A DNA stretch of 64,000 bases from Humulus lupulus. Its lineage: Eukaryota; Streptophyta; Magnoliopsida; Rosales; Cannabaceae. Below are positions 48,280 through 60,724 of the stretch, piece after piece. The stretch covers positions 112,658,903 through 112,722,902 of the forward strand of contig NC_084802.1 in assembly GCF_963169125.1 (NCBI RefSeq), given 5' to 3'. The notes beneath the pieces are model-generated. The model searched no databases. It was given only the letters and a program-made list of their open reading frames with translations, and had not been told where the DNA came from. Within the stretch, counting starts at the first letter, position 1. Every line of letters begins with the position of its first letter. A program made the translations under genes and the position numbers.

Positions 48280-48894
48280 GTTTAGGCTAAGGAAAAGGTT
48301 CCTCCGGCTTCTGTTATCTGGTGTAATTTGTCCTTGCCCAAACACATGTTTATTCTTTGGCAAGCTTCCTTGAGGCATCTATTAACCAGAGACAACTTAT
48401 TAAGGTGCCATATGCAGCTGGCTTCTTATCTTTGTCCAATTTGTGAAGTGCAGCATGAGTGTCATGAGCATTTATTTTTTCAGTGTCAGTTTGCTCAACA
48501 GGTGAGGAATGGTGTGGCTGGTTGGCTGGGCAGTGTGGTTTGGCCTGAGTGTTTTCATGAATGGATTAAATGGATGGAGGGGAAGCCGAAGGGAATTCAG
48601 CAGAAGGTTGTTGCTGCTGGGTTAGCTGCCTCTGTTTATCTGGTTTGGTGGAACAGAAACCAGTGCTTGTTTAACTCCTTTTCTGTTTCTGTTTGTAAGG
48701 TTGTTTCTCTGGTGCAAGATTGTGTTAGGGCTAGAGTTTCGATTTTGTCTAAGGCTAAGATGAAGAGTTCTGATATTGTCTTTGTTAAAAACCTGAATCT
48801 GATGTAATTCTCAGTCTGCTGGGCTCTTAATGAGCTGGTTTTGTATTTGTTTTTGGATGTTAATAATATTCTTTTTTTCAACAAAAAAAAAAAA
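48280..48894 (+). pseudogene. 3' end of an L1-type LINE (zf-RVT region) with poly(A)
   Basis: The frame up to the stop at 48805-48807 gives LPKHMFILWQASLRHLL, then CPICEVQHECHEHLFFQC and YLVWWNRNQCLFNS. This is the zinc-containing region after reverse transcriptase in plant L1 elements (zf-RVT). A 3' UTR of about 75 bp ends in A12 at 48883-48894. The reverse transcriptase and endonuclease are absent, so it is a 5'-truncated copy, the usual result of target-primed reverse transcription. A matching tcgaaaa occurs at 47937 and after the poly(A), a weak candidate target duplication. Confidence 0.85.
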
Positions 48895-50538
48895 TCGAAA
48901 AAATATGTTTTCAAACCTAAGTTATGAACTTTTTGGCATCTTGATGCAATCTGGAAAATTTCTGGGCAGCATGTACTGGCCAGATTGTTTTGAAAATTGA
49001 GCACATTTTACTGAGCCAAAAGCCATGAAATTTGGTAAAATGTTATTTTAAATATGTATAAGGATCACATAAATTTTTTAGAGGAAAATGCAAAATTTTT
49101 AAAGAGTAATGGTTTTTCAAAGTTTTCCCTAATAATCTGAAAACGAAATTTTTGGGTAGTAAACACTGTCTAGATTGTCTTATATTTTTTAATAGGTTCC
49201 CCGGTTCTAAAAATTATGAAATTTTGAGAAAAAATAAACTAGATTGATTAAAGATTCTGGTAAAATTTTAGAAAAAACCAGAATACGGTGTAAGAGAATT
49301 TTCTTTTCAAAGAACCTTAAAAATCTAAGAAAAACTCCTTAACAAAAATTATGAAACTTGGTGAGAAATGTTTTATATTATGTATCAAGGCCTTGGTAAA
49401 GTTTTAGATTAAAATATATCACAGTTTAAGAGCAGTAATTTTTCTAAGTTGCCCTAAAAATGGGGAAAATTAGTAATTTCGAACCTTAACAAAAGACGAG
49501 TTTTGGGAGGTTAGTTATCCTAACCTAAATTAAATTTTGACGTGAGCTTACGCCTAGTTCCCGTCATTAGGACACATAATATGTGAACGGGATTTTCGAG
49601 GGTTGTGGTTATAGAACCTAACATAGAACATGAGCTTAAAAGTGAGATTTTATCACATTAAAATGAATAGTAAAAAAGTTAGGTTCAAAATTGGAAATGA
49701 AGTTATTTTAATAAAATAGCTAAAGTTTTTGATATCTAACCAATCCAAAATTAGCTTAAGGTTATTGGGAATTCATTTTTACAATTTTCTAAACACGGGG
49801 TCCAATTGCTCACTCTTTTCGAAAATGACGTAATAGAGATCCTATGTTATGGATTAAATATGGTAAAAATGGGAGTTAGGTTTTATAAAACCGTAAATCA
49901 AAAAGTATTATCGTTAACGGATAACAAATTGTAAAAGGTCGAAACGCAGTATTTTTGGGTAAAGAATGGAAAATGGTAAACTCTGTACTTGAGTAAAAAG
50001 TGGGTGGTTTTCTAAGATTAAAAGTTGTTTAAAACTCATTTTATAAGTAACCAAAATACGCATAATACGATTGAGAGAGTAATCTAGATATAGAATATTA
50101 AAATCCACAACACGGAGAGCATGTTGCAGTAAGGACGATTTTTCTCAGGAAAACCGTAAATTGATTAAAGCGGAATCTGGTCTTATACACTGTAAAGTGT
50201 ATAAGATAAATTTTTAGTATAGTCTCTGAGAAAAACTTTATTGAATGTAGCTATCATATAATATTAGCTATACGAGTAGGCCATAGTTTAATCTGAGTGC
50301 ACTGTATTAATTATAGTAACTGCAAAGGGAAAAGTGGATAGCGGAGTTAAAAGATCCAACTGGGAACTAAGGACTCCAAGAAAGTTAGCCTTTCTCAGTC
50401 TTGCCAACAACATGAATATACTAGTGTGTGCTTGTAGTAGTAGATTACACTAGTTTTGTTTTGGTCATTAAGACCAGGGTATGCTTAATGCCTACTCTTG
50501 CAATGCTTTGACATTCTATGGATAAATGGTAAGTAGGT
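48895..50538. other. Non-coding, LTR-like, unresolved
   Basis: AT-rich sequence without genes. Phrases such as GGGCAGCATGTACTGGCC near 48964 and a TGACGTGAGCTTACGCC block near 49540 look like parts of + oriented gypsy LTRs, but I found no ends or duplications. Confidence 0.35.
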
Positions 50539-50775
50539 TCGTGTTGAAGCCAGAACCTTAGCATAATATAGTCTGGGTTGGAGCCAGGACAATGGTAATG
50601 TAGTTTGGATTGGAGCCATGACTTTGGTAATATAGTCCGAGTTGGAGCCAAGACATGGTAAGTATATAGTCTGGGTTGGAGCCAGGACAATGGTAATATA
50701 GTTCAGGTTGGAGCCAGGGCATGGTAAGTATATAGTCCGGGTTGAAGCCAGGACAATGGTAATATATACAAAACG
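50539..50775. repeat. Minisatellite, about seven copies of 32-34 bp
   Basis: Each unit contains GTTGGAGCCAGGACAATGGT or a near variant, followed by AATATAGTC or AAGTATATAGTC. Two length forms (32 and 34 bp) partly alternate. Open frames of 81-124 residues on the minus strand with repeated WLQP or APTRT motifs are by-products of the repeat, not genes. Confidence 0.85.
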
Positions 50776-50935
50776 AAAGTATATCTCCTCCCCCAAACTT
50801 AATATGAACATTTTTCACAATGTTCAAAATAAAATTAAAGTGAAGAAGAATGATTTGGGAGCAAATGCACATCAAAAGGGCAGTGGTGGTGGAGGTGGCT
50901 AAGACTCTCTGACTTTGCCAGCACAGGGGCACTGT

Positions 50936-53333
50936 TGTAACGCCCTGGCTACCCCAGAACAGTTACGGTGAACGGTGGACCGGAAATTTGACTCACTACC
51001 TGAGTCCTTTGGTCAAAAACGTGCTCTAAGTGTAATTAACAGGTCAAGGTATAAAACTAGTAAAAAGGTAATGGAGATTTTCATTACAAACTGCTCTGCA
51101 GAGCTAAACAAAACGTTTACAAGCTGTTCACAGTACAAAATGGTCACTACTGTTGTAAAGTTACAATCCCGCCGACCTAAGCAGCAAAAATAGGGCAAAC
51201 CCCCTAGTTCCTCTGAGAACACCTTGACCGTGGTGGTCAAGCGGCTGCATATGTACACACCACCACATCAGCTCTCCACTCAAGGCTAGGTGAGCTTCTC
51301 TTTCCCTTTACCTGCACCACATAGCACCCATGAGCCAAGGCCCAGCAAGAAAACATAACACTTTATATAAACATTATCAAATGATTATCATTATAATCAC
51401 ACTGAGCATAAAGCTTTCAAACAAAAGAGTAAACAACACACGAGGTCCTGATAAACCACACTGAGTGACTGACAAGCAAGTCACTAATTCAAATGGAAGA
51501 GTGGCTCATAGGTAAGCCACTAGCCTTCAACAAGTTCTGGTAACCGTACTGAGTGACTGCCATGCATGTCACTAATTCAGGTGGGAGAGTGGCTGCTAAG
51601 TAAGCCACTAGCCTCCAAGCGCTTATTTCATTCGTCGACCCTCGGGGTCGGTCTGGCATTAATGCTCTTTGAGTCATTCAATGCTGATAATTGATTAGAT
51701 CAAATCTTATTGGCTTGCGTGACACACGCTAAGGCCGTCCTGACTAATGAGCCAGCTCAACGTGATCAGTGCCCAGTACCACCGCCGAACCTGACTAATA
51801 AGTCACAGCTTCACAGTTGATACTAGCACCCTTGCCAAACCTGACTAATAAGTCAGTACCATGCACAACTGAGCAACATATGCTAAGCATTCTATATTCA
51901 ATCCATGTCCATATTCTCACAATCACATGCCTCATGAATATCCACACATGTCACATTTGGGGTGCAGTTTTCTTACCTTTGGTTCGAGCAAGAACGAATA
52001 AAAGAACAACCCTGAGAACGATCGACGTTTTGGTCCTTTAGCGGTTACCTGGTCATAACCAAATCATGGGATTCCATCAATAAAATGAATAATAAAAGGT
52101 TCCCAAACCAAAACCTAACCTCCGGGACCTCAAACACTACTCAACCGGGTAGTAGGTTCAATCCCGAGGCTTTAGGCTTGCATCCCCGAGCCAAAAAGCT
52201 AATTCTGGGTAAAAATGCCTTAAGGGCCGCGACCCTCCTTGGCCATGCCGCGGCCCACCCCTCAGACAGAGGCGCCTAAACCCAGCAGCCCCCAAGGGCC
52301 GCGGCTCACCCCTGCCATGCTGCGGCGCAAGCTCCATTTCAGCCGAAACCCCTGTTTTTCCTCCCTTGCGTTTTCCCTTGAAACCAACCCTTCAAACCCA
52401 ATTTAAACACCACCCAAACCTCTCTCAAACACCCGTTTAAACCTCCAAACATCACCCATAACTATCCCTCATCATTACCCAAGTAAAACATCCCAAGAAC
52501 TCCCCTTGATTCCAACTTTCCATACCAAAATCTAAAGCTGAAAACTATGAATGAAAACAGAGCAAAACCAGTAAAACAATGGATAAAACTCACCTCAAAT
52601 TCGAAACCAAACCCTCTTCGATGACTGAGCTATGCCTACAACCTCAACCTCCAAGTTCCCTAGCTTAATTCCACACCTTGAGCTCAAAACTCCAAAGAGG
52701 AAGAAGAGAGAAATGAACTTACGGGTAGGAGGAAAGCAAAACTCTGTTTTGGTTATGTTTTCTCTACAGCCATCTAAACCATATATATCCAAATCCCAAA
52801 TGACCATTATACCCCTAGGTCTTTAAAGCTTCTAAAACCAACTCAAGGGTAGTTTTGACATTTTCCACCTACACCGTTAATCATAATTAACGCTTCCCTT
52901 TTCCCGCTAATCTCAATATCCACAAACACCAATATTTCACCTCCCGTTACCCTTTAATGTCTGGTAACACTGTTATCATTAAAACACCCCGAGACTCACC
53001 CCGAGCCCCGATCTTAAACCCGTTATGACCAAACCGATAATCAACATTCCTTGATCGTCTCATGCCAAATGGCTCGAACAAACCCACATCATAATGTGGT
53101 CTCAAATTATATCACCAACATGCGAATAAATAATCAATTTACCCTCAACGGCCAAATTACCATCACACCCCCGTAATAATAAATATGGACTCACATGCAT
53201 GTATTTCACACCATATCATAATATAATCAACAGATACATGCATTTTATCAGTTAATAACATAATTAAGCAAGTATGGCTCTCCCGGCCTACTGTTCACGC
53301 CGTTAAACACAACGGAGAATTCGGGGCATTACA
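50936..53333 (-). mobile_element. 3' LTR of element E (2398 bp)
   Basis: Plus-strand ends are TGTAACGCCC and GGGGCATTACA. An 88-bp tandem duplication (starts 51460 and 51548, ACTGAGTGACTG) and three CCTGACTAAT words near 51738-51850 lie in it. The GC-rich module with GGGCCGCG and GCCGCGGCCC lies at 52225-52330. Confidence 0.95.
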
Positions 53334-53335
53334 AC

Positions 53336-53350
53336 TATCCCCTCCTTACT
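53336..53350 (-). other. Polypurine tract of element E
   Basis: Minus-strand AGTAAGGAGGGGATA abuts the 3' LTR with two bases between. This is the expected primer for plus-strand synthesis. Confidence 0.8.
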
Positions 53351-53369
53351 GAAATTTCGTCCCCGAAAT

Positions 53370-56300
53370 TTACTTGAACAGCTCGGGATACTGACTCCAC
53401 ATATCTGACTCCAGCTCCCAGGTCGCCTCCTCGACCTTGCTGTTCCTCCACAATACCTTAACCAAAGGTATTGTCTTATTCCTGAGGACTTTGTCTTTTC
53501 TGTCAAGTATCTGAACTGGCTGCTCCTCAAAGGAGAGATCTGGCTCAAGCTCCAGATCTTCATAACTTAGAATATGGCCCACATCAGATACATACCTCCG
53601 AAGAGATGATACATGGAACACATTATGCACGGCAGACAACGCCGGAGGCAAAGCCAATCTGTAAGCCACCTGCCCTATCCTCTCCAGGATCTCAAATGGA
53701 CCTACAAATCTAGGACTCAGTTTGCCTTTCTTCCCAAACCTTCTCACCCCATTCCATGGCGAGACTCTGAGGAAAACATAGTCTCCTACCTGGAATTCCA
53801 CGTTCCTGCGCTTGGGATCTGCATAGCTCTTCTGTCTACTCTGAGAAGCAAGCATTCTAGCTCTAATCTTCTCTATAGCCTCACCGGTCCTCTGTACTGC
53901 ATCAGGACCTAAGTATCTCCTTTCTCCTGTCTCATCCCAATGAATGGGAGATCTACACTTCCTACCATATAGCATCTCATAAGGTGCTACTCCAATGGTA
54001 GACTGGTAACTGTTGTTGTAGGAGAATTCTATCAAAGGCAGATACTTACTCCAAGAACCACCGAAATCCAGTAAACATGCTCTCAGCATGTCCTCCAAAA
54101 TCTGGATCGTCCTCTCAGATTGCCCATCTGTCTGAGGATGATAAGCTGTACTGAACTTCAACTTTGTCCCCATGGATTTCTGCAAACTCCCCCAAAACTT
54201 GGAAGTAAAAGTGGGGTCCCGATCTGACACAATCGACCTAGGTGCACCATGGAGCCGCACGACCTCTCTCACATAGAGATCCACATACTGATCAACCGTA
54301 TATGTAGTCCTCACTGGCAAGAAGTGAGCTGACTTGGTGTAGCGATCCACTATCACCCAAACAGAATCATGCTGACCAGTAGTCCTGGGTAAGCCCACCA
54401 CAAAATCCATTGTGATGTCTTCCCACTTCCACTCTGGAATATCCAGAGGCTGCAGTGACCCTGCCGGCCTCTGATGCTCATCCTTGACTTGTTGACATGT
54501 CAAGCACTTAGCCACATACTCTACTACATCTCTCTTCATCCCCGGCCACCAATATAACGATCTCACATCCTGATACATCTTCGTGGTGCCTGGATGCAAA
54601 GAGTAAGGTGTAGTATGAGATTCATCTAGAATCTCTCGCCTCAATGCAGTGTCTAACGGAACACATATCCGCCCCTTGTATCTCAACAAGCCTACCTCAG
54701 ACACTGTATAATCCCTGGATGCACCAGCCAAAACATCTTCCCTGATCTTAATCAGCTGAGGATCACTCAACTGACCCTCTTTGATCCTCTCCAACAATGT
54801 AGACTGTAGTGTAATGTTAGCCAACTGGCCCACCAGCAACTCTATACCAGCTCTGGTCATATCATCTGCTAACTCTTTGGCTATCAACCTCATACCATGA
54901 ATCTGCCCCGGACCCTTCCTGCTCAAGGCATCAGCTACCATGTTGGCTTTCCCTGGGTGATACAAAATCTCACAATCATAGTCGTTCACTAACTCCAGCC
55001 AATGCCTTTGCCTCATATTCAGGTCTTTCTGGGTGAAGAAGTATTTCAGGCTCTTGTGATCTGTATAGATCTCACATTTCTCTCCATAGAGATAATGCCT
55101 CCATATCTTTAAAGCAAAAACCACCGCTGCCAACTCCAGATCATGAGTAGGATATCTCTTTTCATACTCCTTCAGCTGACGAGAAGCATAGGCAATAACC
55201 CTCTCTGATTGCATCAAAACACAGCCCAAACCCTGATGAGAAGCGTCACAGTAAATCACAAACTTCTCCTGGTCTGTTGGAAGACTCAGAATCGGAGCTG
55301 TAATCAACCTCTGCTTCAGATCCTGGAAGCTGTTCTCACACTTATCTGACCACACAAACTTCTGGCTCTTGCGTGTCAGCTCAGTCAAAGCACTAGCAAT
55401 CTTCGAGAACCCTTCCACGAACCGCCTGTAATAACCTGCCAATCCAAGGAAACTTCGAACCTCAGAAGCATTCTTTGGCCTTGGCCAATCTCTGACCGCT
55501 TCGACCTTTGCTGGATCTACCTTAATCCCCTCCTTACTGACGATGTGTCCAAGAAAGGATACCTGAGACAACCAGAACTCACACTTCTTAAACTTAGCAA
55601 ACAACCTGTGTTCTCTCAGTCTCTGTAGAACCAACCTCAGATGCTGCTCATGCTCTAACTCAGTCTGAGAATATACCAGAATATCATCGATGAAGACGAT
55701 CACAAACTGGTCTAAATAATCCTTGAACACTCTGTTCATCATATCCATGAAAGCAGCAGGAGCATTAGTCAACCCAAATGACATAACTAGAAACTCATAA
55801 TGCCCATACCTGGTATGAAAAGCAGTCTTCGGTATATCTCCCTCCTTGACCCTCAACTGATGATAACCAGAACGAAGGTCGATCTTAGAGAATACCTTCT
55901 TACCTTGCAACTGATCGAACAGGTCATCTATCCTTGGCAAAGGATATCGGCTCTTAATTGTCAACTTGTTCAGTTCCCTGTAATCTATACACATTCTCAG
56001 AGAACCATCTTTCTTCTTCACAAACAGAACTGGCGCACCCCAGGGTGAGAAACTAGGTCTAATGAAACCCATATCCAGTAGCTCTTGCAACTGCACTTTC
56101 AATTCTTTCAACTCAGCTGGGGCCATTCTGTATGATGCTCTAGACACTGGCTCCATCCCTGGTGCCAGTTCTATAATGAACTCAATCTCCCTGTGTGATG
56201 GTAACCCTGGAAAATCTTCTGGAAACACATCCAGAAACTCACATACAAGTCTAGTATCCTCTGGTCTCACTGGCATGACCTGAGTGGTGTCAACCACACT

Positions 56301-56846
56301 GGCTAAGAATCCAATGCATCCTCTCTGCAAAAGATCCCTGGCCCTCAACACAGAAATCATAGGAACACGGGGTCCATGCACAGTACCAACAAACACAAAA
56401 GGATCCTCACCTTCAGGCTCAAAGGTGACCATCTTCCTTCTACAGTCAATAGTTGCCCCATACTTTGCCAACCAATCCATACCCAGTATCATATCAAAGT
56501 CAGTCATAACTAACTCTATCAAATCCACTGACAACTCTCTGCCTTCTACTGTCAGTGGCAAAGATCTGACCCATCTTCTGGATACCACTATCTCCCCAGT
56601 GGGTAACAAAGTACCAAACCCCACAGCATAGAAATCACAAGGTCTACACAACCTATCAATAATGCTACTAGCAACAAAGGAATGTGTAGCACCAGAATCA
56701 ATTAACACACGATAAGGGGTTCCTGCACTAAGAAGCTGACCTGTAACAACTGTGGGGGAAGCCTCAGCTTCTGCTTGAGTCAACGTGAACACTCGAGCTG
56801 GGGCCGAGCTGTCCACCTTTCTGGCTTCTTCTTTCCCTACTCGAGG
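53370..56846 (-). CDS. pol of element E: protease, RT, RNase H, integrase, chromodomain
   Basis: An open frame of 1148 codons (from a GTG at 56816; the frame itself opens after a TGA at 56849-56847). Residue numbers count from that GTG. Protease has the catalytic DSG at 40-42 ([10 protein letters not shown]). RT spans about 230-410 with FIDD at 375-378. RNase H spans about 515-635, with acidic residues at D524, E562 and D586. The integrase zinc finger is H734, H741, C771, C774. The integrase core is D804, D865, E901 (exact DD35E spacing). A GPF motif lies near 1040, and a C-terminal chromodomain-like segment covers about 1097-1146. All catalytic residues are present, so enzymatically this is the best preserved coding sequence in the window. 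It is normally made as one polyprotein with Gag in this lineage; here the nonsense codon at the end of gag separates them. Confidence 0.95.
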   Translation of the reverse strand, partial: PRVGKEEARKVDSSAPARVFTLTQAEAEASPTVVTGQLLSAGTPYRVLIDSGATHSFVASSIIDRLCRPCDFYAVGFGTLLPTGEIVVSRRWVRSLPLTVEGRELSVDLIELVMTDFDMILGMDWLAKYGATIDCRRKMVTFEPEGEDPFVFVGTVHGPRVPMISVLRARDLLQRGCIGFLASVVDTTQVMPVRPEDTRLVCEFLDVFPEDFPGLPSHREIEFIIELAPGMEPVSRASYRMAPAELKELKVQLQELLDMGFIRPSFSPWGAPVLFVKKKDGSLRMCIDYRELNKLTIKSRYPLPRIDDLFDQLQGKKVFSKIDLRSGYHQLRVKEGDIPKTAFHTRYGHYEFLVMSFGLTNAPAAFMDMMNRVFKDYLDQFVIVFIDDILVYSQTELEHEQHLRLVLQRLREHRLFAKFKKCEFWLSQVSFLGHIVSKEGIKVDPAKVEAVRDWPRPKNASEVRSFLGLAGYYRRFVEGFSKIASALTELTRKSQKFVWSDKCENSFQDLKQRLITAPILSLPTDQEKFVIYCDASHQGLGCVLMQSERVIAYASRQLKEYEKRYPTHDLELAAVVFALKIWRHYLYGEKCEIYTDHKSLKYFFTQKDLNMRQRHWLELVNDYDCEILYHPGKANMVADALSRKGPGQIHGMRLIAKELADDMTRAGIELLVGQLANITLQSTLLERIKEGQLSDPQLIKIREDVLAGASRDYTVSEVGLLRYKGRICVPLDTALRREILDESHTTPYSLHPGTTKMYQDVRSLYWWPGMKRDVVEYVAKCLTCQQVKDEHQRPAGSLQPLDIPEWKWEDITMDFVVGLPRTTGQHDSVWVIVDRYTKSAHFLPVRTTYTVDQYVDLYVREVVRLHGAPRSIVSDRDPTFTSKFWGSLQKSMGTKLKFSTAYHPQTDGQSERTIQILEDMLRACLLDFGGSWSKYLPLIEFSYNNSYQSTIGVAPYEMLYGRKCRSPIHWDETGERRYLGPDAVQRTGEAIEKIRARMLASQSRQKSYADPKRRNVEFQVGDYVFLRVSPWNGVRRFGKKGKLSPRFVGPFEILERIGQVAYRLALPPALSAVHNVFHVSSLRRYVSDVGHILSYEDLELEPDLSFEEQPVQILDRKDKVLRNKTIPLVKVLWRNSKVEEATWELESDMWSQYPELFK

Positions 56847-57941
56847 TCAATCTTTCTTAAAGTGACCCACTACTCCACACAAAAAGCAGGCCTTTGCCTT
56901 ACACTCTCCCAAATGGCTCCTCTTGCACCTAGAGCATTCAGGATGAGTCTTCCAGGCTTCACTGCCCCCAGGATGACCTATTGTAATACCACGAGGTCTC
57001 CTGTCAGGACCTGGAACTGGGAAGGTATCAGGAACCTTCCTCTTCTGATCACTGGGGCCAACACCCCTACCAGAACCAACAAATGGAGGACCTGGCCTCC
57101 TGAAATCCCTTCTGGCTGCATTGTCACGCCAGATCTTATTCTCTGCACTCTCAGCTGTGAGTGCCTTCTCCACCGCCTGTGCATAAGTAGTGACTCCTGC
57201 CACAGTGGTGATGCGAGCGTCACGGGCTAACCTGGGTTGTAGCCCCTGGAGGAATCTCTCTCTCCTGGTCCCATCAGTGGGCACCAGCTCTTTGGCAAAC
57301 TTTGCCAAACGGTCAAACCTTAAGGCATATTCAGTAACTGATAAGCTTCCCTGAAGTAGCCTCATAAACTCATCGGCCTTCGCCGCTCTTATAGCATCAT
57401 TATAGTACTTCTCATTAAACAAGGTCTGAAATTCCTCCCAGCTCAAGAGATTAACATCTTTGGTCTGACCAACCACTTCCCACCATATCCGGGCATCTTC
57501 CCGAAATATATAGGCAGCACAGGCCACCCTCTCACTACCCACTACCTTCATAAAGTCAAGAATAGTGTTAAGCATGCTCATCCATTGTTCAGCTTTGATA
57601 GGATCAGCGCTGCCTTCAAAAACTGGAGGTTGCTGTTTCCTGAACCGCTCATAAAGAGGTTCCAATCTATTCTCAACCCCAGATAGCTGCCCAATAACTG
57701 GCACTGACACAGAAGGTGCCTCTGACACATTAACCACTGCAGGCACTTGCTGCTGCCTCAGGAGACGAAGCTCCTCCCCTTATTTCAACACTATAGCCTG
57801 CAAATCATTAAACAACTGCTGCCAGTTTGCAGGTGCTGGCTGTGGAATTTGGGAATGGTCATTCTCTTGACCCTGGCTGTTGTCATTATTCTGACCCTGA
57901 CCACTCTGGCCAGCTGTAGTGTCTGTCTGTTCTGGATTCAT
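56847..57941 (-). pseudogene. gag of element E, two nonsense codons
   Basis: The likely start is the ATG at 57941-57939, in frame with everything down to pol. The N-terminus is rich in Gln, Asn and Gly. A TAA at 57782-57780 interrupts it after DLQAIVLK. The capsid region then reads RFRKQQPPVFEGSADP, MLNTILDFMKVV, YALRFDRLAKFAKELV. A basic linker leads to the zinc knuckle CFLCGVVGHFKKD, whose final Cys codon is replaced by TGA (56849-56847). In element B the same place reads KKDC, so the TGA is a mutation. Gag binds and packages element RNA. This copy could not make a full product without suppression of both stops. Confidence 0.93.
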
Positions 57942-58302
57942 TCTGTCACTGATACCTTACTGAAACAATAACCAATACGGCCAGTTAGGTAGTAATAACT
58001 AAACCTCTTGCCGCCTCACGGTCCAAGAACAAGCAGACAATTATCATATTCCACAGTCATTCAATATGCTCAAACAGATACATGTTTATGGCACTCAGCA
58101 CTCAGCATGTATCATATAACAGTTCATAATATTTCAGGGGCACAAGGCCAACACAGTGACTCATGCATACAGGTAAAGCATTTGCACCACATTTAGGCAG
58201 TTATGCACATAACTACATAAAGAGTTACCAAACCAAGAGTCGAGCTTGACTTCAGTGATGTGTGTACATGCCCAGCTAGTCTACAGGAACCTTAACCTTG
58301 GC

Positions 58303-58318
58303 ATTGCTCTGATACCAA
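58303..58318 (-). other. Primer-binding site of element E
   Basis: Minus-strand TGGTATCAGAGCAATG starts three bases inside the 5' LTR. The first 12 bases fit the initiator-methionine tRNA primer used by many plant LTR retrotransposons. The leader between it and the gag start (58302-57942) has no frame. Confidence 0.92.
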
Positions 58319-58320
58319 GT

Positions 58321-60719
58321 TGTAACGCCCTGGCTACCCCAGAACAGTTACGGTGAACGGTGGACCGGAAATTTGACTCACTACCTGAGTCCTTTGGTCA
58401 AAAATGTGCTCTAAGTGTAATTAACAGGTCAAGGTATAAAACTAGTAAAAAGGTAATGGAGATTTTCATTACAAACTGCTCTGCAGAGCTAAACAAAACG
58501 TTTACAAGCTGTTCACAGTACAAAATGGTCACTACTGTTGTAAAGTTACAATCCTGCCGACCTAAGCAGCAAAAATAGGGCAAACCCCCTAGTTCCTCTG
58601 AGAACACCTTGACCGTGGTGGTCAAGCGGCTGCATATGTACACACCACCACATCAGCTCTCCACTCAAGGCTAGGTGAGCTTCTCTTTCCCTTTACCTGC
58701 ACCACATAGCACCCATGAGCCAAGGCCCAGCAAGAAAACATAACACTTTATATAAACATTATCAAATGATTATCATTATAATCACACTGAGCATAAAGCT
58801 TTCAAACAAAAGAGTAAACACCACACGAGGTCCTGATAAACCACACTGAGTGACTGACAAGCAAGTCACTAATTCAAATGGAAGAGTGGCTCATAGGTAA
58901 GCCACTAGCCTTCAACAGGTTCTGGTAACCGTACTGAGTGACTGCCATGCATGTCACTAATTCAGGTGGGAGAGTGGCTGCTAAGTAAGCCACTAGCCTC
59001 CAAGCGCTTATTTCATTCGTCGACCCTCGGGGTCGGTCTGGCATTAATGCTCTTTGAGTCATTCAATGCTGATAATTGATTAGATCAAATCTTATTGGCT
59101 AGCGTGACACACGCTAAGGTCGTCCTGACTAATGAGCCAGCTCAACGTGATCAGTGCCCAGTACCACCGCCGAACCTGACTAATAAGTCACAGCTTCACA
59201 GTTGATACTAGCACCCTTGCCAAACCTGACTAATAAGTCAGTACCATGCACAACTGAGCAACATATGCTAAGCATTCTATATTCAATCCATGTCCATATT
59301 CTCACAATCACATGCCTCATGAATATCCACACATGTCACATTTGGGGTGCAGTTTTCTTACCTTTGGTTCGAGCAAGAACGAATAAAAGAACAACCCTGA
59401 GAACGATCGACTTTTTGGTCCTTTAGCGGTTACCTGGTCATAACGAAATCATGGGATTCCATCAATAAAATGAATAATAAAAGGTTCCTAAACCCAAACC
59501 TAACCTCCGGGACCTCAAACACTACTCAACCGGGTAGTAATTTCAATCCCGAGGCTTTAGGCTTGCATCCCCGAGCCAAAAAGCTAATTCTGGCCAAAAA
59601 TGCCTTAAGGGCCGCGGCCCTCCTTGGCCATGCCGTGGCCCGCCCCTCAGACAGAGGCGCCTAAACCCAGCAGCCCCCAAGGGCCGCGGCTCACCCCTGC
59701 CATGCCGTGGCGCAAGCTCCATTTTAGCCAAAACCCCTGTTTTTCCTCCCTTGCGTTTTCCTTTGAAACCAACCCTTCAAACCCAATTTAAACACCACCC
59801 AAACCTCTCTCAAACACCCGTTTAAACCTCCAAACATCACCCATAACTATCCCTCATCATAAACCAAGTAAAACATCCCAAGAACTCCCCTTGATTCCAA
59901 CTTTCCATACCAAAATCTAAAGCTGAAAACTATGAACGAAAACAGAGCAAAACCAGTAAAACAATGGATAAAACTCACCTCAAATTCGAAACCAAACCCT
60001 CTTCGATGACTGAGCTATGCCTACAACCTCAACCTCCAAGTTCCCTAGCTTAATTCCACACCTTGAGCTCAAAACTCCAAAGAGGAAGAAGAGAGAAATG
60101 AACTTACGGGAAGGAGAAAAAGCAAAACTCTGTTTTGGTTATGTTTTCTCTACAGCCATCTAAACCATATATATCCAAATCCCAAATGACCATTATACCC
60201 CTAGGTCTTTAAAGCTTCTAAAACCAACTCAAGGGTAGTTTTGACATTTTCCACCTACACCGTTAATCATAATTAACGCTTCCATTTTCCCGCTAATCTC
60301 AATATCCACAAACACCAATATTTCACCTCCCGTTACCCTTTAATGTCTGGTAACACTCTAATCATTAAAACACCCCGAGACTCACCCCGAGCCCCGAGCT
60401 TAAACCTGTTATGACCAAACCGATAATCAACATTCCTTGATCGTCTCATGCAAAATGGCTCGAACAAACCCACATCATAATGTGGTCTCAAATTGTATCA
60501 CCAACATGCGAATAAATAATCAATTTACCCTCAACGGCCAAATTACCATCACACCCCTGTAATAATAAATATGGACTCACATGCATGCATTTCACACCAT
60601 ATCATAATATAATCAACAGATACATGCATTTTATCAGTTAATAACATAATTAAGCAAGTATGGCCCTCCCGGCCTACTGTTCACGCCGTTAAACACAACG
60701 GAGAATTTGGGGCATTACA
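58321..60719 (-). mobile_element. 5' LTR of element E (2399 bp)
   Basis: It matches 50936-53333 along its whole length, including the 88-bp duplication and the GC-rich module (59600-59715). About a third of the differences between the two copies fall in some 250 bp around that module. Confidence 0.95.
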
Positions 60720-60724
60720 ACTGT

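Larger units (their letters stand above)
50936..60719 (-). mobile_element. Element E: nearly intact Tekay/Del chromovirus (9784 bp)
   Basis: LTRs of 2398 and 2399 bp, primer site, gag-pol frame and polypurine tract are all present. The duplication actgt is perfect (50931-50935 and 60720-60724). By hand I count about 39 differences between the LTRs, roughly 1.6%, so this is the youngest datable insertion in the window. The LTR differs from the element B family in most of its length but keeps its layout. Confidence 0.97.

Noticed and set aside
50445..50932. Open frames of 81, 108 and 124 residues on - with repeated Trp, Pro and Thr motifs
   Set aside because: They are translations of a minisatellite in different frames, so the repeated protein pattern is a by-product.
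50975..51193. Identical small open frames in 50975-52041 and 58360-59426
   Set aside because: They are matched copies in the two LTRs of element E, not duplicated genes.
56847..56849. Programmed stop-codon readthrough between gag and pol in element E
   Set aside because: The related element B has Cys at this site and the codon belongs to the zinc knuckle, so a point mutation is more likely. Kept only as a question in the findings.
55800..57230. Open frames of 73-151 residues on + opposite element E gag-pol
   Set aside because: Shadows of the real coding strand. They carry no family pattern.
58303..58318. tRNA-like string next to the LTR
   Set aside because: Only the primer complement is present. 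No tRNA fold or gene.
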